Positions 31,780-44,401 of a stretch of DNA of 64,000 bases are shown here, one piece after another (positions within the stretch are counted from its first letter, which is position 1; each line of letters begins with the position of its first letter). Source of the stretch: Corydoras sp. C115. Its lineage: Eukaryota; Chordata; Actinopteri; Siluriformes; Callichthyidae. Both the position numbers and the translations under genes were made by a program. Location: assembly GCA_019802505.1 (NCBI GenBank), contig JAFMOC010000002.1, forward strand, positions 1,696,501-1,760,500, read 5' to 3'. Below the pieces are notes generated by a model. The model ran no database searches and was not told where the DNA came from. It saw only the letters and a list, made by a program, of their open reading frames with translations.

Positions 31780-34700
31780 TTCCATTGTATCTTAGGTTAA
31801 ATAAAGAAAGTGAACTTTTTTTAAAAGCATTTTTATTAGATGTATTATTAACTTGAGATACACACAATAAAAATGACGTCCTCTATGATTTCTACATGGA
31901 GTCTTCAGAAATATTTTATTGTATGTTTTATCTAACAAAACAATCTAAAATAAATACAATTAGACTTTTAGTGGTAATTCAAAATGATTGACCCACATAT
32001 TTATTATGTTTTAAAATAAATGCACATCCACATCCCCAGATAAACATAATTAAAACAGTATAACATAACTCATGCACATTATACATACTACACATAACCA
32101 TACCTCAGTTGGCATGCTTCCAATACCACATGTGCACATAGCCTTGACACTGCTTTACTGACCATGCTGAAATACTTGAAGGAGCCCTTATCCTTCCCAG
32201 CAGCTCAGTGTAAGCACCAAGAGAGCTACTCTTGCCCCCCACCCCACTATACGTTGGCATGATTGGAAAAATAAGGCACCATAGAGCAAACCAGCACATG
32301 ATAATGAAATAGCAGCCATGAGCTGACAATACTTGTGTGAAGGGCAATGTCCCAGCGTTGACTCTCAGACACTCAGTCCATTGACATCTAGGCACATTTG
32401 ACCCAAATTATCTATGTAATTAGAAAGCTACTGTATATACAGTACTTGGTATAATTAAACCTTTAGGTAAATGTCATTATTTTATTTATTCAAATAAAAT
32501 ACTGGGTTTTTAGTTAGTAAAATGTATGTTACTGTAACCAATTTAAAGGTTTAGTTCATTTTTCAATGTTTTTTTCACCAGTTGTACCAGTTGTCCCCCC
32601 CCCCCCCCCTAGTCCTTAGTATATAATTAAGTGGAAGACAATGAGATCAGATAAGAAATATTTAACTGGGAAAAGTAAGCTGGGAGTATAAAGTTAGGGA
32701 GTATAAATTTGATCTGACAGGTCTAAAAGAGTTTAAGACTAAGTGTGCAGGTGGTTGCTGAGGATAAATAGAGTGTGTTGGTCACCTATGGCTAACAGAG
32801 CAAATGTTTTTATTATTCATTACAGATTCTAGTGACCCATAATAAAATAATCCAGAATAAACAACATATTGTTTACTAGGTCAGAGAAATAATACCTCAG
32901 GCTAAAGCTGTCTTAATGAAAATAAAACATTTTAAGAAGACTGCATAGATTCATGCCAGAGACTTCTTATGACAGCCAGTAAGGTGAAACGATGAAAAAC
33001 AATTTGTTTAATAGAAAAACATGTAATTATTTATTGCATGTGGTTAACTCCTTACTAAATTGAAGTTAATAGTTGTAGAATAAACTATAAAATGTTTAAT
33101 GTGCTACATATGCATGTATGTTCACATACATGTAGCAGACAAGATAAGTAGCAAAAACTCGAGAGTAACATTTAACCAGGAACTAGTGTACAATTGTTCT
33201 AAAATATATGAAACTTTAATCTTTGGCCAGAAATGATTCCTTTGAAATCCCATTGCAGACCCACGATCAAGGCCAAGTCTAAGTTCATTTAATAACTGTA
33301 TGTTCTGTGAGGACTTACTTTACTTTATTTAAAAATGTAACAATGGGTTTTAGTGTTCCTTAATGAAGACATAAAAAACAAGAACTATGCAATATAAAGG
33401 GGCTGGGTTACACAAGAGAAAGTATTTGCTTTAAGAGACTGTTTAGCTACTTAAGGCTATTGTCTTATCAGCCATATCAGATCTCCAGCAAACAATAACA
33501 TTGTTTGCACATTTTACCACTACCAAGCTCCATGTTTCAAAGGCGCTTCTGATAAAATGGGACATATACAAAAGCTGATAAAAGGTAGTAGACAAATGGA
33601 TTTAGTGTGTAAAAAAACTGAAAATGGTCATAATTGTAGCTGATGAAAATTGTAGTTGGTGGAATGTTCTTAGCCAGTAGTGCCACTGAGATGTTTTAAA
33701 ATTCCAGCAGTGCTGCATTTATTTCATTCAAAAAGTCCAACCTAACTGCTTCTCTCATAAAGCACTGCCTGCAAGACTGCTGTTCATCCACTCACACTTT
33801 AACAGAGAGGGAGCCCCCTCTGAGGCCCACATGCAGGCTAGTACCTAATGCCACTTACTTTCCTAAACATTCCCCATGTGTGGCCAGCACAATCAAAACA
33901 CAAGTTGATAAGCGAAGCTTGGTAACATAGCACTTCCGACTTGACAGCACTCCTATAAACTGATGCTACATATGATGTGGTAATGTCTCAGCATCAAACT
34001 GAAGCTCTACAAGTTTATTTAACAGCTTGACAGTGAGAACATAATTGGCTCCAGATGCACCTGCAGGTGTAGGGAATCACAGGTGCATCTGTGCCATTAT
34101 TTGCTTCAGTGCCGCACACCACTAACGTAAACTGCGTGGCTAAAGGTAAAAAAAAATGGCCTCTGGCCACGTTACAATAAGTCTGCATATTTTTAATATT
34201 ATGTGAAAAGGAAAACGAAAAGTCTTGAAGCCAAAGCCATAATTAAAGAAAACTAGTTTTATTTAAAAAAAAAAAAAAACACCTGTAATGTCCTCTTCAT
34301 CTTTTTCCTCATTTCTTTGTCATACACTCACACTTAATTACTCTTGAACACAGGAACTTTTGCTAATGGCTGTAGAATTTGGCCTAATGATTAAAGCAGA
34401 ATGTCACAGTATTGACAAGGAAAAAGGGGCAGCAGTTATGTATTATTCTTACTTTCTTATAGCTAATTGCAACATCTGCAGTTAAAGTAGCCTCATCACA
34501 GCCTGTTCTTTTGTTCATGGCTCCTTCAAATTTATGAGAGCTCATCTGAATACAACAAGATGTTTATCACATGCCGCACTTATTATATACTACAGTCCAC
34601 AGTTTCTCCAAAAAGATGTGGACAGCCTGCTAATCATAAGACTTAAATAAATAATAATTTGTTTTACTTCACTAGTACCAAACAAACAAACAAAAAAAAG

Positions 34701-34929
34701 GATTATATATTACCTTGGGTGAATGTCCTTTCCAAATCCAGCAAAACTGTGTATTGGACGGATTTAGTTAAGATATGCTATGTTTGAAAGGGCACATTTT
34801 TCACAAGAAAATTACTTTTTCCCAAACTGTAGTCACATTTTAAAAACTTTTAAAACAATGGCAATTGGTTGAATTCTTTTGTCCAAATAAGTACAGATAC
34901 TTCCACAAGACATCGATCTTTAAGTATAG
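31780..34929. other. Spacer, no recognised feature
   Basis: About 3 kb of AT-rich DNA with a C run at 32594-32609. No coding or repeat features recognised. Confidence 0.4.
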
Positions 34930-35268
34930 TATAGCAAGTACATCCATCCATCCATTATCTTCCATTTTATCCTATATAACGTCTTGGGCGCTGGGCAGAT
35001 ACACCCAGGACATGGGACCAATCCATCGCTGGGCACACACTCACTCACTCACACAGACACACTCTATATGGGGCAATTTAGAGAACTCATTTGACTTGAT
35101 CCATGTTTTTGTACTGTGGGAGGAAACCGGAGAACCCAGAGGAAACCCACGCGGACACGGGGAGAACATGGAAACTCAACCCAGATGGGGATTCGAACCG
35201 GGAATCCCTAGCGCTGAGAGGCGAACGTGCTAACCACTAAGCCATCGTGCCGCCCTATAGCAAGTACA
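34930..35268 (-). mobile_element. DANA/mermaid-type SINE
   Basis: Body 34943-35255 between TATAGCAAGTACA duplications (34930-34942, 35256-35268). Minus orientation; the 3' domain is shortened after the (CATC)n end. Confidence 0.94.
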
Positions 35269-35701
35269 GTATAGTAAATCTACTTCTGAATCAACATTAG
35301 TTGAAAAACTATATGCATAAGCATTAGATAAACATGAACAGATATTTGAATGACTGATGTAGACCAACCACAGCTGATTCCAGCTCTAAGCCAGGCATTG
35401 TACCTACTGTAAATTAATTATGTCAGATTTATTATTTATGTACTGTATCTGATTTATCTCAGATTGAGTAAGGTCAATGTATGTACACAATAAATCAGAG
35501 CGAGAGAGACACCATGCCAGCTGTCGCTCCTGGATGTGATACCTGTCAATTGCAGTTATCTCACCTCAGACCTGCTAAAGTTACTGCATGCATTTCTATT
35601 TAAGGCAATAGATGAATAGTGATGTGTACAGAATTAGAACATGACCAAATGTTGAAAACCAGAGAGATAAAAACATAACTAAACTAATATTAAATTAAGA
35701 T
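35269..35701. other. Spacer, no recognised feature
   Basis: Short AT-rich interval between two SINEs. Nothing recognised. Confidence 0.4.
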
Positions 35702-36070
35702 GATGTCTTCCACATGGCGGCTCGGTGGTTTAGTGGTTAGCACGTTCATGTCTTTGCACTAGGGATTTCCAGTTCTAATCCTAATCTGGGTGGAGTTTCC
35801 ATGTTCTCCCCGTGTCTACGTGGGTTTCCTCTGGGTCTCCGGTTTCCTCCCACAGTCCAAAAACATGGATTAAGGTCAATTGAGTTCTCCAAATTACCCC
35901 ATATAGAGTGTGTGCCCAGCAATAGATTGGCATCCTGTCCTGGGTGTATTTGCCCAGCACCCAAAACATTCTTCCCTGGATGAGCATGGGGAACCCCCCC
36001 CCCCCCCCCCCCACAAACCCTAATAGAGGATAAAGCAGAAAGTAATGGATGGATGGATGTCTTCCACATG
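35702..36070 (+). mobile_element. DANA/mermaid-type SINE, older copy
   Basis: Body 35717-36055 between 15-bp duplications GATGTCTTCCACATG (35702-35716, 36056-36070). It carries many substitutions and a C run at 35995-36012 in the 3' domain. Confidence 0.94.
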
Positions 36071-36670
36071 ATTATCTAATGAAACCAAATAGACAGCATT
36101 ATAGACAGCTATATACTTTGTTGCAATTCCTTTAAAAAACAAACATAAATAAAATAAACTAGCCTTTTAATGTTAGTACAAGATAAAAGCCCCTACAATC
36201 AAATTAAATTAAAAAATGGTGACAAATAACATTAAAAGATTGTAAGAATGTAGTCAAAAGAAAAGCATCAGGATGGAGAAAAAAAAATGTAAGAGGACAG
36301 TTTGCTGCTTAAAATTTATGTTCATCACTCCAAGGATGTGTTGGATCAGAGAGTGGTTAAAGTGCTTATACACTTACTGAAATTAATTAGTGCTGCCTGG
36401 GGCTACAGTTTTCATTTTGATGTTAATAATGTCATTAAACCTTAGAGCTCATTTTGCTCGAGTGTGTAAAGGATGAGGACCATATGAAAATAATAAATGA
36501 GGGTAACTCCACTGGTTCACAAAAGGAGACTAAGGAACAAAGCCAGTATAATAAGGTCCAGTTGGCAGACATTCTAGTTGAACAACTGCCACAATTTTTT
36601 TGTTATTTGTAAGACATAACAGAAATAACTGCTTTTGTTTACTTTTTCCAAAACAGCCCATGAAATTTTC
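36071..36670. other. Spacer, no recognised feature
   Basis: AT-rich interval between a SINE and a TA microsatellite. Nothing recognised. Confidence 0.4.
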
Positions 36671-36822
<152 letters not shown>

Positions 36823-36829
36823 GTGTGTG

Positions 36830-37843
36830 TGTCACAAAGGGTTCTGATAGAGAGATCAGGAGACAAATATGCAGAACACAGGGAGCAAGGACGAACTGGT
36901 TTCGAGTGCCCGGAGACCAGGATGAGGACTGACACCTGGAACGAGATCCTGGGCAGAGCACAACACAGAGCAAACGAACAAACCAATAAACAGAGGTTCA
37001 GATAGATAATAGAAACACTGCAGTAAGAGAACCCTACACTGGCTATGCGTGAAGAAAGAGAAACTAAGCTGGTGAGGTGGTCTTTAGTAGGCAAAATAAA
37101 CTCTAAAGAAACACAGAATAGGGTGAAAAGGAGAGTGCAAGAACACACACAGAAGGAAGATACTGAGATGAAGGTGATATAGATAGAGGATCGGTGAACT
37201 GGATGCGCTGTCGAGCAGACCTGAACAGACCTGGAACAAACACAGGGAGGGGAGACAGCAAGAGAGTTAGTGGACACTGGATAAGAAAATGTTAGTTCAC
37301 CGATAAAGAGCAGGTTAGTAAATAGATCTGAAAAGTTAGTATACAGAGTGAACACTGAGTGACGAATACACAGGTGGTGACGCGCCAGCGGAGCAGGCTA
37401 GGGTGAGCGCAAACTCCGCCCCAGCCGGCCAAAGCCGATCCATCTGTGAGGACAAACAATAAACAATAATGCTCCCGGGACACTGAAAGTAAGGGACTGG
37501 GGAGCAGACACAAATGCACACAGATGCTCACTCGTGCGCACAAACACACGCTACGCTAAACAAGGAAGTGAGTACATGGAAGCTAACGCAGAGCTACACA
37601 GACGCACACTTACCCAGACGGTAAACAGCACAAACAGAAGCGATCAGATCAGATCAGATCAGAATGTGTAGTAGAAACCAGGGACACTACTTCGCGCCGT
37701 CCAGCCTGAAAGCAGGGTTTAAATAAAGATAACTGACCCATCAGAGTAATCAGCCACACCTGGTGAGGAAGGAAAAGCGGAACTAGAAGGCGGGGCTGAG
37801 AGAGCGCGCTGGAGAGAGAGAGACAGACAGCCTATTTCTTACG
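36830..37843 (-). mobile_element. LTR of ~1 kb, minus orientation (inverted partner of 41198-42269)
   Basis: The sequence from TGTCACAAAGGGTTCTGATA to GACAGCCTATTTCTTAC is the inverse of the LTR at 41198-42269, with small indels and substitutions. The last base expected for a TG...CA element is changed (TTACG instead of TTACA) and no matching 5-bp flanks are seen. A short GATCA tandem lies at about 37645-37662. The long ORFs over it continue into the TA array and are not genes. Confidence 0.85.
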
Positions 37844-39980
37844 ATATGAAAATATGTATAATATTGTCAAATAAATCATTGTCCTTTGGCCTTTTTTTTT
37901 TTTTTAAATATTCAGGTTGCTTCACACAAAATAACAACTAAATAAATTTAACTAAAGTCATCTAAGCCAGTCATAGTTAAGAAATGTTACTGCATTTTGA
38001 CATAATTATGTCCATAATTGGACAAAGGGTTGTTGTTAAATTGCAGATTTGTGACATGTGTGATATGCAAAAAGCATACCTAATCAGTGCTGGGTCAAAA
38101 GGACAATTATGCCAAAACAAGCCATTTGGAAAATGAGCAAAACTGTGCTTGGTGGTTTACCCCCAAGGCCCACAATTTGATAATCTTAGTATGAGGAAAT
38201 CTAGCTTTTATTACTACCAGAAGGTTCTGTCTCCTTTAGCTGTAGTGAGGATATTATTCAGTATATTCAATGTTGTAAGTGGCCTAATAATCTTAACACT
38301 GATGATAAGAGAAAATAACATTTGTGAGTACAGCATTTTTTTATATTTATAGATAAAAATGTAATACTTACAAACATTTTCCTTTATTAGACCAGTCATC
38401 AGCTCAAAAAGGCTTAACATGCCTGCAGCTAAAGGCTTTGTTAGGAGGATAACAATCTATCTTGTTCTTTTTGTGCACTTACAAAAGTAGGACACCAGTG
38501 TAAAAGAGAAATGCCTGAGCTCAGCACATGCTAGCCCAAACAAATTGCATGCTACTGTCATTTATCTAAAAGTGCTACTGTTTTGAATGACAATGCCCTA
38601 TCACAGGAAAATATGTTTACTAACATATTCATAACATAAATCAAGGACAACATAAAACACTATGCAAATGTTAATTGTCAGCTCACAGATTTGACTTCTG
38701 TTGGATATTGCTTTTTTCAAAAGCCTCATTATTTTTTTTAATTAGTTTTGTTTTTATAGAATGAAACCATGTGATGACCAGGCTCAGTGGGGGACCCATC
38801 CACCATGAGCAGCATTAAATGAAGTAAATAAATTGTTAAGTAAAGATTATGTATATACATATTCCTAAATCCGATAGAAACCTGTTATAGTTCAAGTATA
38901 CAGTATATGTTAAATAATTTCAGTCATTAAATTCTATGAATGTGAATTTGATATACTGTGAAAATGGAATTTTCAAAAATATTTAAAGCAATATCGTGCC
39001 AGGATAGCAGTCCCATTAGACCGACAAAAAGTGTGTTAGATCAACAACAGTTAATGTGATTGAGCTCAATTATCGAAAGGCTCTCTGATCTTTAATAAAA
39101 GTGCTCTGAGGCTACAGCATTCTGGCTGGGTTAAGGATAAGGGGCTAGTGTCACATTTAAAGAAAACAGAAAAAGAGTTAACACATTGCAATGATTTAAG
39201 AGACAGAATATGAGACAGTGCAGCATGAATCAACATGACTTGAGCAGCACAACAAAAAGGGGCAGAGACTGCAAAGTATCTGTTCAAAGAGGGCTTTGTA
39301 TTATAAAACATAACATTTTACTAATAGGATGAAGAGGTGAAATTACAGTGTTAAGTTTATTCTAAGATCTACATACTTATCTAAAAAAATATAATCTGTA
39401 AAACATTATTCTAAATAATCTAACTCTTATGCAATTGTGACCTGCCCATAATTCATATACCAAAAAAGGAAGTGAGGTTTTTTTAATTAATCCAATGGTG
39501 GGCACGGTGGCAACCTGGCACTTGGCACCAAAACATGGCACCCCCCTAAACCCGCGTGATGAAAAACTGTGATTGTGAGAACCACGTAATGCCATACTCC
39601 TGCTATAGATATTTTCTTTTTTATCCCTTCCCCTGACATATTTAAGCATTCCTCCTCCCAGTACCTTCATGTTGGCATTGATTTTTATTATGTTCAGATT
39701 GTCTGTGCCCTATGATTGTTCCCATTGTTTTTTATAAATATAATTTTGTAACCCAATGCATTTTTGCGGTCTTATTCCACTCATTGCCACTCAGAGACTC
39801 AGCATGACAGAGATACTATTAAATTTACATTTCTTTTTTTTGAAAAATTTTAGAGTGCTAACTACATCCTGCAAAAACTGTCCTGGACAAATTGCCACTC
39901 TATTGTATAGCAGACAGCCAGAAACAAGTAAGTGCAAATTTAAAGGTGGTAAAAAAAAAAGAAATGATAGTGTCATTATA
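37844..39980. other. Spacer between inverted LTRs, left of the DD36E element
   Basis: About 2.1 kb of AT-rich DNA with no retroviral or transposon coding signal. It therefore does not look like the interior of an LTR element. Confidence 0.5.
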
Positions 39981-41175
39981 CACTCACCGGCCACTTTATT
40001 AGGTACACCTGTCCAACTGCTCGTTAACACTTAATTTCTAATCAGCCAATCACATGGCGGCAACTCAGTGCATTTAGGCATGTAGACATGTTCAAGACAA
40101 TCTCCTGCAGTTCAAACCGAGCATCAGTATGGGGAAGAAAGGTGATTTGAGTGCCTTTGAACGTGGCATGGTTGTTGGTGCCAGAAGGGCTGGTCTGAGT
40201 ATTTCAGAAACTGCTGATCTACTGGGATTTTCACGCACAACCATCTCTAGGGTTTACAGAGAATGGTCCGAAAAAGAAAAAACATCCAGTGAGCGGCAGT
40301 TCTGTGGGCGGAAATGCCTTGTTGATGCCAGAGGTCAGAGGAGAATGGCCAGACTGGTTCGAGCTGATAGAAAGGCAACAGTGACTCAAATAGCCACCCG
40401 TTACAACCAAGGTAGGCAGAAGAGCATCTCTGAACGCACAGCACGTCGAACTTTGAGGCAGATGGGCTACAGCAGCAGAAGACCACACCGGGTGCCACTC
40501 CTTTCAGCTAAGAACAGGAAACTGAGGCTACAATTTGCACAAGCTCATCAAAATTGGACAATAGAAGATTGGAAAAACGTTGCCTGGTCTGATGAGTCCC
40601 GATTTCTGCTACGACATTCGGATGGTAGGGTCAGAATTTGGCGTCAACAACATGAAAGCATGGATCCATCGCGCCTTGTATCAACGGTTCAGGCTGGTGG
40701 TGGTGGTGTCATGGTGTGGGGAATAATTTCTTGGCACTCTTTGGGCCCCTTGGTACCAATTGAGCATCGTTGCAACGCCACAGCCTACCTACTCCATCCC
40801 TTTATGACCACAATGTACCCAACATCTGATGGCTACTTTCAGCAGGATAATGCGCCATGTCATAAAGCTGGAATCATCTCAGACTGGTTTCTTGAACATG
40901 ACAATGAGTTCACTGTACTCAAATGGCCTCCACAGTCACCAGATCTCAATCCAATAGAGCATCTTTGTGATGTGATGGAACGGGGGATTCGCATCATGGA
41001 TGTGCAGCCGACAAATCTGCGGCAACTGTGTGATGCCATCATGTCAGTATGGACCAAACTCTCTGAGGAATGCTTCCAGCACCTTGTTGAATCTATGCCA
41101 CGAAGAATTGAGGCAGTTCGGAAGGCAAAAGGGGGTCCAACCCGTTACTAGAATGGTGTACCTAATAAAGTACTA
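39981..41175 (+). mobile_element. Tc1/mariner element, DD36E type, right terminus damaged
   Basis: The left terminus CACTCACCGGCCACTTTATT plus AGGTACACCT follows a TA. At the right only the inner part is matched in inverse (AGGTGTACCTAATAAAGT-like, 41154-41171); the outer bases complementary to CACTCACCGGCC are absent. One continuous transposase ORF lies inside. The spacing of the catalytic residues places it with DD36E elements (the Incomer group), known from many animals including fishes. Confidence 0.9.
40129..41151 (+). CDS. DD36E Tc1/mariner transposase, 340 aa, open
   Basis: The ORF is uninterrupted from ATG to TAG. Residues 8-50 and about 65-115 are two helix-turn-helix-like DNA-binding segments (ISETADLLGFSRTTISRVYR is the clearest). 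The catalytic domain has Asp155 in NVAWSDESRF, Asp240 in YFQQDNAPCH and Glu277 in SPDLNPIEHL; 36 residues separate the second Asp and the Glu. GGGGVMVWGI (190-199) is the usual block after the first Asp. The family cuts and pastes DNA at TA sites in the nucleus. Around residues 220-223 the sequence may be a few residues short (TAYLLHPFM), and EHLC replaces the usual EHLW. The ORF may still be translatable, but the damaged right terminus argues against mobility of this copy. Confidence 0.92.
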   Translation: MGKKGDLSAFERGMVVGARRAGLSISETADLLGFSRTTISRVYREWSEKEKTSSERQFCGRKCLVDARGQRRMARLVRADRKATVTQIATRYNQGRQKSISERTARRTLRQMGYSSRRPHRVPLLSAKNRKLRLQFAQAHQNWTIEDWKNVAWSDESRFLLRHSDGRVRIWRQQHESMDPSRLVSTVQAGGGGVMVWGIISWHSLGPLVPIEHRCNATAYLLHPFMTTMYPTSDGYFQQDNAPCHKAGIISDWFLEHDNEFTVLKWPPQSPDLNPIEHLCDVMERGIRIMDVQPTNLRQLCDAIMSVWTKLSEECFQHLVESMPRRIEAVRKAKGGPTRY

Positions 41176-41192
41176 AAATAAAACAAATAATA

Positions 41193-42274
41193 ATAATTGT
41201 AAGAAATAGGCTGTCTGTCTCTCTCTCCCCAGCGCGCTCTCTCAGCCCTGCCTTCTAGTTCCGCCTTCGCTTCCTCAACAGGTGTGGCTGATTATTCCGA
41301 TGGGTCGATTACCTCTATTTAAACCCTGCTTTCAGGCTGGATGGCGCGAAGTATTGTCCCTGGTTTTGACTATACGTACCGAGTGTTTTTGCTGTTATAC
41401 TCTGATCTGTCTCTGCCCGCTTCTGTTTGTGCTGTATACCGTCTGGGTGAGTGCGCGTTTGTTTGGCTTAGCATTAGCTTCTGTGTACTCACTTCTGTGT
41501 TTAGAGTAGTGTGTGTTTGTGTGCATGAGTGAACGTCTGTGTGCATTTATTGTTGCTCCCAGAGTTATTTTGAGTTCATCTCCTTCTGTTTCCTCCATTT
41601 TCTCCTGTCCCTGACTTTCAGTGTCCCAGGAGCATTCTCACAGGTGGATCGGCTTTGGCCGGCTGGGGCGGAGTTTGCGCTCACCCTAGCCCGCTCCACT
41701 GGTGCGTCACCACCTGTGTGTGTTTGTACAGCTGTGTTCACTGTGTATACTAACTTTTCAGATCTATTTACTAACCTGCTCTCTATCGGTGAACTAACCC
41801 TTTCTTATCCGTTGTATGCTAACCCTCTTGCTGTCTCCCCTCCCTGTGTTTGTTCCAGGTCCGTTCAGGTCTGCGCGACAGCGCATCCAGTTCACCGATC
41901 TTTTTCACATTCATCTTAGTATCTTCTTTCTGTGTGTGTCCTTTTCACCCTATCCTGTACTTTCTTAGAGTTTGTTATTTTGCCTACTAAAGGCCACCTC
42001 ACCAGTTTAGCTTCTCCTTCATGCATAGCCAGTGTAGGGTTCTCTTGCTACAGTGTTTCTATTGACTATCTGAACCTCTGTTTATTGGTTTGCTCGGTGT
42101 TGTGCTCTGCCCAGGATCTCGATCCAGGTATCAGTCCTCATCCTGGTCCCCAGGCACTCGAAACCAGTTCGTCCTTGCTCCCTCCGTACTACTCTGCCTT
42201 ACCTCTCAATAAATAACCATTGTTCTGCATATTCGTCTCCTGACTGCTCTATCAGAACCCTTTGTGACAATAAT
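41193..42274 (+). mobile_element. Solo LTR of 1072 bp with 5-bp target duplication
   Basis: LTR 41198-42269 starts TGTAAGAAATAGGC and ends CCCTTTGTGACA. The 5-bp direct repeat ATAAT borders it (41193-41197, 42270-42274), though the AAT-rich site weakens this. A TATA-like TATTTAAA occurs near 41317 and AATAAA near 42209, fitting promoter and polyA sites in the plus direction. It immediately follows the damaged end of the DD36E element. Open frames across it have no retroviral motifs. Confidence 0.85.
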
Positions 42275-42384
42275 AATAATGGTATTATTATTATAAATAT
42301 TAAATGTTGCCAATTATAAACATTTTATCTTATATCATATATATCACAACATATTAATTACATGCATACATGTGCAATAGTATG

Positions 42385-42385
<1 letters not shown>

Positions 42386-42415
<30 letters not shown>

Positions 42416-42416
42416 C
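42386..42416. repeat. T homopolymer
   Basis: Run of about 30 T, just upstream of a SINE. Confidence 0.95.
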
Positions 42417-42434
42417 AGAACATATAGATATTGA

Positions 42435-42768
42435 GGCGGCATGGTGGCTTAGTGGTTAGCACGTTCACCTCTCAGTGCTAGGGATTTCTGGTTCGAATCC
42501 CAATCTGGGTGGAGTTTCCATGTTCTCCCCGTGTCTGCGTGGGTTTCCTCCGGGTTCTCCGGTTTCCTCCCACAGTCCAAAAACATGGATCAAGTCAATT
42601 GAATTCTCAAAATTGCCCCATTTAGAGTGTGTCTGTGTGAGTGTGTGCCCAGCGACGGATTGGCACCCTGTCCTGGGTCTATCTGCCCAGCCCCCGAGAC
42701 ATTCTCCCCTGGATGGGCATGGGGAACCCCACCGTGACCCTAATAGAGGATAAAGCGGGAGATGAATG
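42435..42768 (+). mobile_element. DANA/mermaid-type SINE
   Basis: Full-length copy from GGCGGCATGGTGGCTTAGTG to (ATGA)n. Flanks share only an imperfect ATATAGA-like repeat, so the duplication has decayed. Confidence 0.92.
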
Positions 42769-43608
42769 AATATAGAAATTGTTAAATATTTTTATTTAAA
42801 CTTTTGTACGGCCTTTTCTTTTTATTATGTTTTTGGTGATTTAATTAATCTAAGTCAAAACTGAGTCATCACCAGAGTTGAGCCAGAGGTAACTTGACAT
42901 GGTTCATTATGAGTAAAAAGATAAAATCTTAGCCAAGACACTGAAGATGACTGTTTTCCCACATGTTCTGACACGCTGAGTTGGGACTGAGCTGAGATGA
43001 GTAGAGAAGCCACAGCAAAATTCTTCTGTTCAGGTTGCATTCAGAAGTAGAGAAAGAGAGAAAGAAAGAATTGTATAAAATGTTTAATTGGTTGTATTTT
43101 ACAGCTACTAATAAGATTAAACCTGTATTTATGATTAATTTTATGGACAAAATGTGGTTTACTAAAGTAATTATTAATTTTTATAAGCTATAATATGCAT
43201 ATAACATAGCAGCGTATCATTGGATTTCATTTTTCGGTTTCGGTAGTGCATGGGCTACATCGCTGTGAATGATGCAGGGAGAGTATTGCTGCTCTTACCA
43301 TTGTTCCCTTGAAAGAATTTAAGGGCTGACTTTTTCCACCCTTGTGTCCCTGTGTGCACCAGGGACCTCACTCTGCAATGCACTATGCATTTGAATTGGG
43401 ATATGGATATGTCTATTAACAGATTTATGGAAATAGCAATCCAGATGAACCGGCATATGGCTATCTGGAAGCACCAATCACCTAACTCCTTTCTCAGCAG
43501 TTCTTTACCCATATCTGCATCTTAAAAGTTATAAAAACAATGCAGGTGAAACCCATACAGTACCAACTACATTTAAGCCTTTGCCTGTACAATACACATC
43601 TGCCTAGG
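42769..43608. other. Spacer, no recognised feature
   Basis: AT-rich interval between two SINEs. Nothing recognised. Confidence 0.4.
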
Positions 43609-43820
43609 AAGGGCACAGTAGCTTAGTGGTTAGGGCGATGGGCTATCAATCTGAAGGTTGGCGGTTTATATCCCAGGTCCATTGAAGTTACCAGTGTGGG
43701 TCCTTGAGCAAAACTCTTAACCCCATTGCTCCAGGGATATTGTGATTAACCCTGTGCTCACCTTGTAAGTCGCTTTGGATAAAAGTGTCTGCTAAATGAT
43801 CAAATGTAAATGTAATGTAG
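43609..43820 (+). mobile_element. tRNA-derived SINE, second family
   Basis: Same structure as 27062-27268: GGCACAGTAGCTTAGTGGTT head, GGGTCCTTGAGCAAAACTCT body and TAAGTCGCTTTGGATAAAAG 3' end with a (TAAATG)n tail. The B box is mutated (GGTTTATATCC). Confidence 0.85.
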
Positions 43821-44401
43821 GACCTATCTGAAAAGTCATTTATCATCCACGCCTTCCAGTATGGTGAGACAGTGTTTAATTTCCTTCCTCTGTTCATTTT
43901 ATTGTACTCTAAAGCAGATAAAATCCTTAAACCTAGGACTGAGCTTTAGGTCAGCAATAGGGTGTGTTAGTTAGGAAGTTGCACTCATCCATACATATGA
44001 ACAACATTAATAGCAGAACTCTAGTACCAGGAACAATTACTTATTGTACTGTTATTATCTTGCATGATTTTAGGTCTGCCTTGGTTGGAGTGGCCTGATA
44101 GTATTTTTTGCTTACTTCAACCTTCACTTTTTACATTCTTTACTTTACTCTTACTTACATTTGCTGCGTACCTGCCTCACTTCTTCCTCTCTTTTCTCTA
44201 GTAATATTTACCTCTTTTTCTATTTTGCAATGGATTAGTTCTAGTTAAGTTCATACTGTGTCTAGCTTCCTAAGTATTATGCTGCTTGTCGCTCTGTTTA
44301 ATAAAGTTACCAGTTACTCACTCCCCTTGTGAGTTGTTGACCAACTTCAGACACCATGAAGGAGGATTGGCTGACCCAATTTCCATGCTTTTTAGGAATT
44401 T
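43821..44401. other. Spacer, no recognised feature
   Basis: No gene or repeat recognised. Confidence 0.4.

Noticed and set aside
37844..39980. Interior of a retroelement between the two 1-kb LTRs
   Set aside because: The LTRs are inverted relative to each other and no gag or pol motif occurs between them.
41539..42216. Two plus-strand ORFs of 94-126 codons
   Set aside because: They lie inside an LTR whose inverse copy does not preserve the same frames, and have no viral or host motif.
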